In this document: in pieces, positions 26,779-35,900 of the stretch
Layout: every line of letters starts with the position of its first letter
Position numbering within the stretch: the first letter of the stretch is position 1
Assembly: GCA_029245125.1 (NCBI GenBank)
Contig: JAQWPZ010000273.1
Location: forward strand, 1 to 37,924
Origin: Rubripirellula sp.
GTDB lineage: Bacteria; Planctomycetota; Planctomycetia; Pirellulales; Pirellulaceae
DNA: 37,924 bases
Direction of reading: 5' to 3'
Made by a program: the position numbers and the translations under genes
Notes under the pieces: model-generated
Told to the model about the DNA's origin: nothing
The model's database searches: none
What the model saw: the letters and a program-made list of their open reading frames with translations, nothing else

Positions 26779-28214
26779 GCTTGCAGTGGCGTCGAACCCT
26801 ACTGATCTTGGGATTCGCTGGCTTGGTGTTTGCCAGTGGTCAAGCCGCCGAGCCGATGTTGCTTGGAAATCAATCCTGCGCGACGTCGACTTGTCACGGT
26901 GGCGTGATTGGTTCCGGCCCAGCGTGGAATCATTCGCTTTCCACTTGGATCGCGAAGGATCCGCATGCGAGAGCCGGCTTGGTATTGCGTGACAATGATT
27001 CCCGTCAAATTGTTTTGCGGCTGAATCCAGCGGCCGCCGATTCGGATGATGTTTTTGACAACGTGTTGCGAGAACGCTGTATCAGTTGTCACGTCACGGT
27101 GGCGGCAGAGGAAACGACGGCTGGCGAGAAGTTGCCGAATGCCGTGTTGGCAGCCGGCGTGTCATGCGAATCTTGCCACGGGGCAGCCGAATTTTGGTTA
27201 GACGAGCACGTGCAGGTCGATTGGCAAGGAGAGAAACGATTCGCATCTGCAACCGGTATGCGGGACACCGAGTCGGTCATTGGTCGTGCTGCGACTTGCG
27301 TTCGGTGCCATGTTGGATCGCGAACTGACGATGGCATGGTGCGAGATATGAATCATGATTTAATCGCGGCCGGTCATCCTGCCTTGCGATTCGATCTGCT
27401 GTTTTATGACGAGAACATGCCGCGGCATTGGGACGCTAGCAGTGAAGCCGAAAATTCCTTCCAACAATCTGCGATCCGCGTTCGAGATGTGGGGCGGTCA
27501 ATCACTCTGGCCGCGTCGTTGGAATTGTCCAGCCAACGAGCATTGGATCATTTAGAAACTCGTGAATCCGGTAGTCCGGCAATCCGCCAAGTCCCCTGGC
27601 CTGAACTCGCCGACTACGATTGTTTCGCTTGCCATCAATCACTCAGATTTCGACCTGCTGAATCGACATTGGTCAGCTCCGGTGTGCCGATTTGGAATGC
27701 TTGGTCCACAGTCAGGCAACTCGAAATTTCGCCAGCTGCGATGGCGAGCCTGTCTCCGATGACGAGTGACTCTGAACGAATCGCCAGTTTGTTGCCCGTG
27801 AAGGCAAAAGAGTGGCGGGCGAAGGCAGTGGCCTTGGCAGCGAAGGACTTCAGTCCATCAGAACGGCTCAATCAAATTCGTGACGAGCTCGGTCAGGCGA
27901 AGAAGCTGACCTGGTACGAAGCGGCGATTCAGTACTTGCGGCTTGATGCGGTCCAACGGGATCTGGCCAAGGATCCAGGAAATGCCGTGATCGCCGAACA
28001 GATGGCGAAGCATTTGTCGACGGTTGAAGAATCGCTGCGATTCGATCCGGATCGATCAAAGAACCAACGTGGTCGTTACCACTCACCTGCACGTTTTGAT
28101 GCGAGCAAGTTTCGTAAGGCCATGAATGCGGCCATGCAACCCGCTGCGAGCTCGGCCAGCACTGCTCGCAGCCTCCAGATTTTTCTCTCTCGTTCGGTGG
28201 CCAGCCAACCATGA
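26775..28214 (+). CDS. Exported pentahaem cytochrome c with a CX4CH site
   Basis: 479 residues from ATG 26775, which overlaps the previous stop (ATGA) and follows GGAAGAGAGA. It begins with a signal peptide (MSLQWRRTLLILGFAGLVFA). Haem sites: C35 (CATSTCHGG, four residues between cysteines), C102 (CISCH), C131 (CESCH), C175 (CVRCH) and C283 (CFACH). The blocks WIAKDPHARAG and VRDMNHDLIAAGHPALRFDL and the following PRHW are almost the same as in the protein at 21931, so the two are paralogues. The C-terminal 190 residues are helical. The family resembles cytochrome c554, but no hydroxylamine oxidoreductase is present. The stop overlaps the next start (ATGA), giving tight coupling to the NuoEF-like subunit. 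Confidence 0.9.
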   Translation: MSLQWRRTLLILGFAGLVFASGQAAEPMLLGNQSCATSTCHGGVIGSGPAWNHSLSTWIAKDPHARAGLVLRDNDSRQIVLRLNPAAADSDDVFDNVLRERCISCHVTVAAEETTAGEKLPNAVLAAGVSCESCHGAAEFWLDEHVQVDWQGEKRFASATGMRDTESVIGRAATCVRCHVGSRTDDGMVRDMNHDLIAAGHPALRFDLLFYDENMPRHWDASSEAENSFQQSAIRVRDVGRSITLAASLELSSQRALDHLETRESGSPAIRQVPWPELADYDCFACHQSLRFRPAESTLVSSGVPIWNAWSTVRQLEISPAAMASLSPMTSDSERIASLLPVKAKEWRAKAVALAAKDFSPSERLNQIRDELGQAKKLTWYEAAIQYLRLDAVQRDLAKDPGNAVIAEQMAKHLSTVEESLRFDPDRSKNQRGRYHSPARFDASKFRKAMNAAMQPAASSASTARSLQIFLSRSVASQP

Positions 28215-29992
28215 TCATTCCGGCGTTATACGAACGGCAAAAACAACGTGGCGGATACCTGACTCACGCTGATATGGAATCTATCGCTGAAGACCTTGGC
28301 GTGCCAATGCACCGAGTCAATGCGCTGGTGACCTTCTTCCCTCATTTCAGCACCGAACCACCTGCCAAAGTGGAAGTCCATGTTTGTCGTGACATGAGCT
28401 GTCACCTGAACGGTTCGGTTTCAATGATCAACGGGTTGCAGGAATGGGCCCGCGAAAAACATGGGGAACAGGTAGAGGTTTGCGGGGTGTCGTGCTTGGG
28501 ACGGTGCGATCGTGCGCCTGCGGCGATGGTGAATGAACAGCTGATTGCGTCAGGCAGTGCAGAAGATCTGCAGACGGCGGTCGACGCGATCGTCGAAGGA
28601 AAAACTCCCCAAATCGACACCGATTGGGAGTTAGCCAAAGACAAGGTCGGCAAATGGGATATGGACATTTATGCCGGCAAGGGACGCTATGAAATCGTTC
28701 GCGATTACGTCAGCGGCGGAGGCGATCCTGACAAAGTGCTTCAGGCGTTAGAGAACGCTGGTTTGCTGGGGATGGGTGGTGCCGGTGGTCGAGCCTACTT
28801 GAAGTGGGGCGACGTGATGCGGGCCGAGGGCACCACCGGTGAGAAGTTCATTGTTTGCAACGCTGACGAGAGTGAGCCGGGAACGTTCAAAGACCGAGAA
28901 ATCTTGCTGGCGGCTCCTTACTTGACGATCGAAGGCATGATCGTGGCGGCTCTTGTGACCGGCGCCACGCGGGGTTGGATTTACATCCGGCACGAATACC
29001 CGGAGCAGATCGAGAAGTGCCGCGAAGAGATCGCCCGTGCTGTCAAGCTAAATGCGTGTGGACGAAATATCTTTGGCAGCAGCCAGCATTTCGAGCTGGA
29101 CGTTTTCGCCAGTCCCGGTGGTTACATTTGCGGTGAGCAAACGGCGCTAATCGAAGCGATGGAAGACAAGCGTGCTGAGCCCCGGAATCGCCCTCCGGAA
29201 TTAATGACCAACGGTTTGTATGACCAGCCGACCTTGTTATCCAACGTCGAAACCTTTGCCTGGGCACCGGCTATCCTCAAAGACGGCGGAGATTGGTTCG
29301 CTCAGCAAGGCATTAAAGAAGGACCGATGACCGCTGGTTCAGGACCGCGGATGAAAGGCAAGCGATTGTTTTCCATCAGCGGCGATCTGACGCGCCCAGG
29401 GGTTTATGAAGTGCCAACGGGGATCACGCTGGGGGACTTGATCGACGAGCATTGCGGCGGCATGAAAGATGGTAAGGAAATTGCCGCAGTGGCTCTGAGT
29501 GGTCCTTCCGGCGGACTCCTGCCGAACAAGATTCCCGTGAAGTACCTGAGTCGGAGATTCGTCGATGCGAATGTTCCTGACGGGGTGACTGAGATCAGCG
29601 TGCGGGACTTACCGTTGGACATCAATGTCTCCCGGGCCGTCGGCTACATGCTTGGTGCGGGAATCGTCGTCTATGGCGAAGGATGCAATGTTCTGGCCGA
29701 GGCATTGGCAAACTGCCGCTTCTATCGCAACGAGTCGTGCGGAAAGTGCGTTCCCTGCCGAATTGGATCGCAAAAAATTACTGAGATGGCGGAGCGTTTG
29801 CTCGCAGGCGAAGTTGATTTCGAAGAATTTGCCAGTTTTGAGCCGGTCGCGATGCAACTGAGTGGCGTGATGCAAGTAACCAGCATTTGCGGACTGGGCC
29901 AAGTTGCCAGTAATCCATTGCAGTCCTTCTTGAAATATTTTCCCGACTTAGCTCAACAAGCATGTCGCAAAAAGTCACCCGGAGCTTCCTGA
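28211..29992 (+). CDS. Fused NuoE-NuoF-like NAD(H)-oxidising flavoprotein
   Basis: 593 residues. Residues 1-130 are a NuoE-like domain with the [2Fe-2S] ligands C59, C64, C95 and C99. Residues 150-593 are NuoF-like: a glycine-rich loop GMGGAGGRAYLKW (187-199), the FMN-site block CNADESEPGTFKDRE, ICGEQTALIEA (306-316), and the [4Fe-4S] ligands C510, C513, C516 and C560. It should pass electrons between NAD(H) and iron-sulfur centres through FMN in the cytoplasm. Two places differ from the usual sequence: GGAGGRAYLKW for GGAGFPTGLKW, and GEQTAL for GEETAL. It ends soon after the last cluster, without the extra ferredoxin tail of HydB-type bifurcating subunits. It lies 15 bases before the iron-sulfur partner gene. 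The domain calls are firm; NADH versus NADPH use is not settled. Confidence 0.93.
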   Translation: MIIPALYERQKQRGGYLTHADMESIAEDLGVPMHRVNALVTFFPHFSTEPPAKVEVHVCRDMSCHLNGSVSMINGLQEWAREKHGEQVEVCGVSCLGRCDRAPAAMVNEQLIASGSAEDLQTAVDAIVEGKTPQIDTDWELAKDKVGKWDMDIYAGKGRYEIVRDYVSGGGDPDKVLQALENAGLLGMGGAGGRAYLKWGDVMRAEGTTGEKFIVCNADESEPGTFKDREILLAAPYLTIEGMIVAALVTGATRGWIYIRHEYPEQIEKCREEIARAVKLNACGRNIFGSSQHFELDVFASPGGYICGEQTALIEAMEDKRAEPRNRPPELMTNGLYDQPTLLSNVETFAWAPAILKDGGDWFAQQGIKEGPMTAGSGPRMKGKRLFSISGDLTRPGVYEVPTGITLGDLIDEHCGGMKDGKEIAAVALSGPSGGLLPNKIPVKYLSRRFVDANVPDGVTEISVRDLPLDINVSRAVGYMLGAGIVVYGEGCNVLAEALANCRFYRNESCGKCVPCRIGSQKITEMAERLLAGEVDFEEFASFEPVAMQLSGVMQVTSICGLGQVASNPLQSFLKYFPDLAQQACRKKSPGAS

Positions 29993-30007
29993 TCGAAAGT
30001 CGCAGGC

Positions 30008-32527
30008 ATGAGTAACGATCCAGATTCCAATGTGAAGTCAAAATCCGACGGTGTCAGCTTTGACGTGGTCGATTTAGTCGATGATGTTCGGCCAGATGAT
30101 GAAGGTTTGTTCGCGCGTGATGTTGATGGGCAACTGATTCGAGTTGAGAAAGCAACTGCGTCGGAGTTGGATCAAGATGTTCGCTTGACGATCGACGGTC
30201 GAGAGATTGTCGTCAAGAAAGCGGTCCCCACACGTGACAGCCAAGGGAACGTCATCCGTGATGCAGAAGGCGCGCCGATCCCGCGTCCAACCACGATTTA
30301 TGATGCGACCAGCATGGCATTCGTGCATAAGCCGGGTGATCCCCATCCGATCCCAGCGTTGTGCCACAAGGAACACCTGCCGCCGGTCGGCGTTTGTCGC
30401 GTCTGTGTGGTCGAGGCGGCGGAAGAAACGCGGCGTGGTTTGAGAAAGAAACTTGTGCCGTCTTGCGTCCAACGAATCACCGACAAAATGGTCGTCAATA
30501 CGATCAACAGCGAAGCTGATCCCGAGGCTGCTGCTCGGGTCAAGGCCGCCAGTCAGACGGTCGTCGAATTGCTGGTGGCCGATCATTTACCCGATTCGGA
30601 ACGGGATGCCGCTGGGAACGAGTTATCGGCGATCGTCGATAGGTTGGGCATTGAAGATTCGCGTTTTGCTGCTCGGTCGTTTGAACGGGGCCAAGATGAA
30701 AGCAGCAAGATGATCGCCGTTGATCACGACCAGTGCATCCTCTGCGGACGATGCCAGCGTGGTTGCAATTGGGTCAAGCACAACAACGTGATTGGTCGTG
30801 GCGAAAAAGGTTATGCCTCGCGGATCGCATTCGATCTTGATGATCCAATGGGGCACAGTACTTGTGTTTCTTGTGGCGAGTGCGCGATCAGTTGTCCAAC
30901 CGGTGCCTTGGAATTTCAGCCGTCATTCATCGATACCCAAGTCAAGCGGGTCCGCGATGAAATGAAAGAGGAGAAGAAAGATGGCGAAATCGTTACCGCG
31001 GACGAGTTGATCAAATATCCATTGTTCAGCGGGATTCCCTACAAGTTCTTGCAATTCAATGGGGCCGCCGTCGTTCGCCGAATCCTTAAAGAAGGCGATG
31101 TCCTGTGTCGCGAAGGAGAGTACGGGTCCACCGCATTCATTATCCTCAACGGTGAGTTTGAGGTTTTTCTCAACACGACTCGCGGTGCCGTACGCAACGA
31201 ATCGGTCGGCGGAATTGCTGGTCTGTTTGGTGGTATCAAGACAGTGCTCGAAAAGGTTGGCGGAAAGGCGAAGCTTGCCGACGTGGGGGCTGCCGCGCTT
31301 GGCGAGAACGAGCGGATTCTGATGAACTCGGATGATTTCATTGTTGGTGAAATGACCTGCATGAATCGGTATCCGCGATCGGCAACCGTGGTCGCGACGA
31401 AGGGGGCGGAGGTCCTGGAGATTCGCCGCAATGTTTTATTCATGTTGCAGCGTAACGCTGTCAGTCGCGATATCTTGGACCGTGTCTACCGAGAGCGTTC
31501 ACTCCAGGGACAACTTACTTCGCTACCGATCTTTGATTCGCTCGATTCATCGGAGAGAGAAAATGCAGCGGCGTTTTTGCGAGGCAAAGCCAAGCTGATT
31601 TCGGTCGATCCAGGACAGGCGATTTTCCGACAAGGGGATGTTGCTGATCATTTCTACATCAGCCGGCTTGGATTCGTCAAAGTTACCCAGCAGTACGGTC
31701 GCGATGAGCGGGTATTGAATTATCTCGGTCCAGGGAATGGATTCGGTGAAATTGGCCTGCTTAGTGGGATCGGTGACACCCTCAAGGAGGATTTTGGCGA
31801 CACAATCCGAGCAGGTGTTCGAACAGCGACTTGTACCGCGCTTGATCACGTCGAGCTGATCCAGATTCGGGGGGAAGATTTCCGCGATCTACTGGTGCAG
31901 TTTCCTGAACTCAAGGCGGCTCTGGCCCTCAAGGCAAAGGAGATACTCAAGCGAGATGAGGGAGCTCGATCCCGTCTACAGGCGGTTGAAGCCGATGAAT
32001 TCTTGGACCAGGGGTTGTTCCTCGCCCGCAGCCTGCTCGTGCTCGACCTCGAGCGTTGCACCCGGTGTGACGAGTGCACCAAGGCCTGTGCTGACACGCA
32101 TGATGGGGTGACGCGGTTGGTTCGCGATGGATTGCGGTTTGACCGGTTCTTGGTTGCCAGTAGCTGCCGGTCCTGCATGGATCCGTATTGCTTGGTTGGA
32201 TGTCCCGTCGATGCGATTCACCGTAATGGTGATTCATTAGAAATCCAGATTGAAGACTATTGCATTGGGTGTGGGCTTTGCGCCCAAAACTGCCCCTACG
32301 GCAACATCAACATGCATGGATTTCCGAAGCAGGAGGTGGACGAAAAGGGGCGGCTCCGAGAAGTATTCGAAGAACGCGACGGTCGCCGTTTGCCAGTCGT
32401 CCAGCAGCGGGCGACGACGTGTGACCTGTGTCGGAGCGTCGATGGCCGCCCCAGTTGCGTCTACGCCTGTCCTCACGAGGCCGCCTTCCGAATGTCGGGG
32501 GACGAATTGGCAGATTTGGTGAAATGA
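30008..32527 (+). CDS. Iron-sulfur protein: NuoG-like half, two cyclic-nucleotide-binding domains, HybA-like ferredoxin half
   Basis: 839 residues, cytoplasmic. Residues 55-160 hold a NuoG-type [2Fe-2S] site (C119, C130, C133, C153) with a long insertion before it. The His-Cys cluster region that normally follows is reduced to ADHLPDSE, with H193 but no cysteines. Two [4Fe-4S] sites follow (C243, 246, 249, 253; C286, 289, 292, 296). Residues 340-480 and 505-635 are two Crp/PKA-type cyclic-nucleotide-binding domains; their phosphate-binding cassettes read VGEMTCMNRYPRSATVVA and FGEIGLLSG...GVRTATCTA, each keeping the Gly-Glu and Arg-X-Ala elements. Residues 680-839 are a HybA/DmsB/NrfC-type ferredoxin with four [4Fe-4S] sites starting at C684, C720, C752 and C805. 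There is no molybdopterin or H-cluster domain. It would wire the NuoEF-like subunit to the membrane cytochrome. It is the last gene of the operon. Confidence 0.93.
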   Translation: MSNDPDSNVKSKSDGVSFDVVDLVDDVRPDDEGLFARDVDGQLIRVEKATASELDQDVRLTIDGREIVVKKAVPTRDSQGNVIRDAEGAPIPRPTTIYDATSMAFVHKPGDPHPIPALCHKEHLPPVGVCRVCVVEAAEETRRGLRKKLVPSCVQRITDKMVVNTINSEADPEAAARVKAASQTVVELLVADHLPDSERDAAGNELSAIVDRLGIEDSRFAARSFERGQDESSKMIAVDHDQCILCGRCQRGCNWVKHNNVIGRGEKGYASRIAFDLDDPMGHSTCVSCGECAISCPTGALEFQPSFIDTQVKRVRDEMKEEKKDGEIVTADELIKYPLFSGIPYKFLQFNGAAVVRRILKEGDVLCREGEYGSTAFIILNGEFEVFLNTTRGAVRNESVGGIAGLFGGIKTVLEKVGGKAKLADVGAAALGENERILMNSDDFIVGEMTCMNRYPRSATVVATKGAEVLEIRRNVLFMLQRNAVSRDILDRVYRERSLQGQLTSLPIFDSLDSSERENAAAFLRGKAKLISVDPGQAIFRQGDVADHFYISRLGFVKVTQQYGRDERVLNYLGPGNGFGEIGLLSGIGDTLKEDFGDTIRAGVRTATCTALDHVELIQIRGEDFRDLLVQFPELKAALALKAKEILKRDEGARSRLQAVEADEFLDQGLFLARSLLVLDLERCTRCDECTKACADTHDGVTRLVRDGLRFDRFLVASSCRSCMDPYCLVGCPVDAIHRNGDSLEIQIEDYCIGCGLCAQNCPYGNINMHGFPKQEVDEKGRLREVFEERDGRRLPVVQQRATTCDLCRSVDGRPSCVYACPHEAAFRMSGDELADLVK

Positions 32528-32578
32528 TGCTGGTTCTCCCACTTTTTGAGGCTTTCCACCTCTAACTTCTACAATCGT

Positions 32579-32607
32579 GCTGATCCCCCAACTCTGGGGA
32601 GATCAGC
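32579..32607 (+). terminator. Strong hairpin at the operon end
   Basis: GCTGATCCCCCA and TGGGG-A-GATCAGC pair over 12 bases with one bulged A and a four-base ACTC loop. It starts 51 bases after the stop of the 839-residue iron-sulfur protein. Only two T residues follow, so classical intrinsic termination is not certain, but this is the strongest inverted repeat I noticed. Confidence 0.55.
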
Positions 32608-32626
32608 TTGCTGGCGATGAAGTCAT

Positions 32627-32657
32627 TTGCTGGCCCTCCCTCTGTTCCACCTATAAT
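32627..32657 (+). promoter_or_regulatory. Candidate promoter for the giant surface protein
   Basis: An exact TATAAT at 32652-32657, with a weak TTGCTG at 32627-32632 at a long spacing of 19 bases. It is about 250 bases before the chosen ATG, which would give a long 5' leader. Confidence 0.25.
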
Positions 32658-32907
32658 TGGGAACAAAAGGGAGTCGGTGCGCGTCTCAAGTATGAGGTGT
32701 TGCGCTCTTATCCACGACTCTCTGGCGTTGCTCCAGTCTCTCAAAGACTGCCCGCTCACAAATCTGAAGCGGAAAATGTCAAGAGATGCGGGTTATGAGG
32801 AATTTATTCGCCTTAATCATTGTCGGGTGCCGACCAAAACCCGATGACGGATCTATTGCGATCTCCGTAAACCAGACAATCGAAAAAACTCCTACGTTTT
32901 GCCAACT

Positions 32908-35900
32908 ATGAAGCGATCACAGAATCCCCAGTCCGAGTCTGGTCGTCCCCACCAAGGACGGGGGCTCCGACGGTTGTTGGAACGCTTTATCGGTGGTCCG
33001 ACTGAATCAGAGGATCCACGACGCGGGCGTTTGCTGCTGGAGTCACTCGAGAAACGCCAGCTGTTGGCCGGTGACGTGGAGATGTTGTTCACCGATGGAT
33101 TGAGCGATTTCAGCCAGCCAGCAGCTGAAACTTCCTCGCAACAGGCAACCAGCCAAGCAGAGGGAGAAGCGGAGGGCGAACCGGCTCCCGACTTGGTGCA
33201 ATTCGCCAAGGATCTGGTCGGAGCTGGCGTCGAATTCTACGGTGCCGCTTGGTGCCCCTCATGCACCGATCAAAAGCAGCTGTTTGGAGATGGCGGCGAT
33301 GATCTGAACATGATTGAATCGAGTGATCCAGACAAACGCGTAGACCGGTTGAGTGATCCGAATGTCAGCATTTTGAATGCTGTCGGAAACGCTCAGCTTA
33401 TCAATGCCTTTCCAACTTGGATTTTTCCGGATGGAACTCGCGCAGAGGGAATCCAGACTCTGGAGGAACTGAGTCAGCGTAGTGGCGTCGCTATCCCGCA
33501 GGGAGAGCAACCGACCTTCGAGGGTGTCGGAGATCTGAATGTTCAAATTGGCTCGCCCTTGCACGTGCCGATCGATGCCTATGATCCCAACGGTGATCCG
33601 CTGACGGTATCTGTCACGGTGGACGATCCGAGCTTGTTGACCGCGTCCGTGCTGCAGAACAATCGGTCGATTCGGATCGATATGCAGGGCTACAACGATA
33701 TGGTTTACGAACTGTTCGAGCAGCGGGCACCGGTTGCGACGGGACGAGTAGCAACGCTCGCCGATTCAGATTTCTATGACGACATTATCTTTCATCGGGT
33801 CGTCTCCAATTTTGTGATTCAGGCTGGTGACCCAACGGGCACCGGAACGAGTGGTTCGACTTTAGGCCAGTTCGACGATGACTTTCATCCCGATCTGCAG
33901 CACAATCGCGAAGGGGTGATGTCGTTTGCAAAATCGACAGACGACACGAATAACTCGCAGTTTTTTGTAACAGAAACCCCCACGCGATTTTTGGACTTCA
34001 ATCACTCGGTGATTGGTCAGTTGGTCGAAGGCTTTGATGTTCGCGAAGCAATTAGCCAAGCGAGCACTGCCGAGTCACGCTCAACAGGAGGTTCACAAAA
34101 ACCCGATATCGATGTCACCATGACGTCAATTGACGTCTTCACGGATAACGAGAATTCGGTCGTGATGCTCAAGCCGACTGGAAACGGCACGGGAACGACC
34201 AATGTCACGTTCACCGTTACCGATTCAGATGGCAATACCCATTCCGAAACGGTTGAAGTGACCGTCTCGAATGACACGGCCAACAGCCAGCCCTTTTTGA
34301 ACACGATCGCTGATCCTGCGATCACACCAGCCAACACCACCGCTCAGCTTCAACTGTCAAGCGTGGATGTGGAGGATGACGCCGTCACTTATTTCGCCCA
34401 ATCTCTTTCCAGTTCCAGCAACGGGACTGTATCGGTCGATTCGGCAACCGGTTTAGTGACGGTGAATCCTGCGACCGGCTTTAGTGGCACGATTGATGTT
34501 AATGTCGGCGTCCGGCCAGGTGCCGGCGTGTTCGGGAACAGTGGATCCGATTCAGACAATCAGCGCGTCGCATTCACCTTTGAAGGTGAACCTGCTCTCG
34601 CACCAACCTTCGTCGACCTACTGGCGGGCAGTGATAGTGGCAACAGTGACACTGACGATCTGACCAATGAGGGAACCTTGTCGTTCCTGGTCGGTGGCGT
34701 CACCGCTGGAGCTACCGTCGAAATTGTGAACACCGCTAACGGAGCGGTGATTGGCACCGCGTTGGCCAGTGGTGCCACGGTGACGGTCACCACAAACAAC
34801 ATCGCCGCATTGGGTGATGGGACCTACCAGTTGGCGGCCCGGCAAACGCTCGACGGCGATACAAGCGATTTATCACCTTCACTGACTTTGCAGTACGATT
34901 CCGTAACGCCAGATGCAGTTGCCGGGTCGGCCCTGACTCAAGCCAATGCCAATCGGCCGTTCATTACGGATTTGATCAGCAATGAAGAGGGGCAAGGTCT
35001 GACGTATGTCCTCACAACGGCTCCGACCGGTGCCACCATCGCTGCCGAGACAGGCATCATCCAATGGACACCGACCACCGGACAGATTGGCCAGAACTCA
35101 TTCGTTTTGGAATTGACCGATGCCGCAGGCAACACGCGGAGCGAATCTTTTGATGTCAGTGTGGCGGGCGAGCCATTGGCTGAGATTCGCTTGGATTTGA
35201 GAGGCTTGGATGGTAACCCGGTTGAATCGCTTGCCGTTGGTGATGAGTTCTTCCTCGACATCGTGGCCGAGGATGCAAGATTCGCGGGAACCCCCGGCGT
35301 CTTTGCGGCCTATGCGGACATCCTGTTTGATAGCCAACTCGTGCAACCAGTCTCTGGCGCGACGATCGAATACAACGACCTGTTCACCCTGGTTAGGAAA
35401 GGTCAGCTCCAGACCGGCTTGATTGATGAAGTCGGTGCGGTCAATAGTTCGCTGTCTGCGACACAACGCAGCGAGGATCTGATCGCGACCGTTCGCATGG
35501 AAGCCCTGGCGACGGGAACGGTTACGATTCGCAGCGAGCCCGCTGATGAAGTCGATAGCGAGTTCTTGATCTACGGCGAAGATGATCAGGTTCCGGCTGA
35601 GTCGATCGCGTTTGGTGGGGCGACGCTGACAATCGGTCAATCGTTCTCCGTCGTTGACGATGCTGTCACTGTCGCTGAGGACTCAGGACAAACCGACATC
35701 GATGTGTTGGCCAACGACCAAATCCTCTCCAATTCGACGACGCTTTCGGTCGTTTCGGTGACGCAACCGGCAGAGGGCGGGACGGTGACACGGGATGGCA
35801 ACATTGTGCGGTTCACGCCTGCGGCGAACTTCAACGGAACGACAACGTTTACCTATTTGGCTGGCGATAGTAATGGCATTCAGTCCAGTGGGAACGTGAC

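Larger units (their letters stand above)
32528..32907. other. Intergenic region after the electron-transfer operon
   Basis: 380 bases between the operon and the giant surface-protein gene. It begins with a strong hairpin (32579-32607). A TATAAT box lies at 32652-32657 and a TACAAT box at 32570-32575. Short open frames here have no recognisable content. Confidence 0.5.

Noticed and set aside
20079..28214. Hydroxylamine oxidation or anammox gene set
   Set aside because: The pentahaem proteins look c554-like, but no octahaem hydroxylamine oxidoreductase, hydrazine synthase or ammonia monooxygenase gene is present.
28211..32527. Complex I, NAD-linked hydrogenase or NAD-linked formate dehydrogenase
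   Set aside because: The NuoE/F/G-like parts are present, but there are no membrane pump subunits, no H-cluster or NiFe subunit and no molybdopterin domain.
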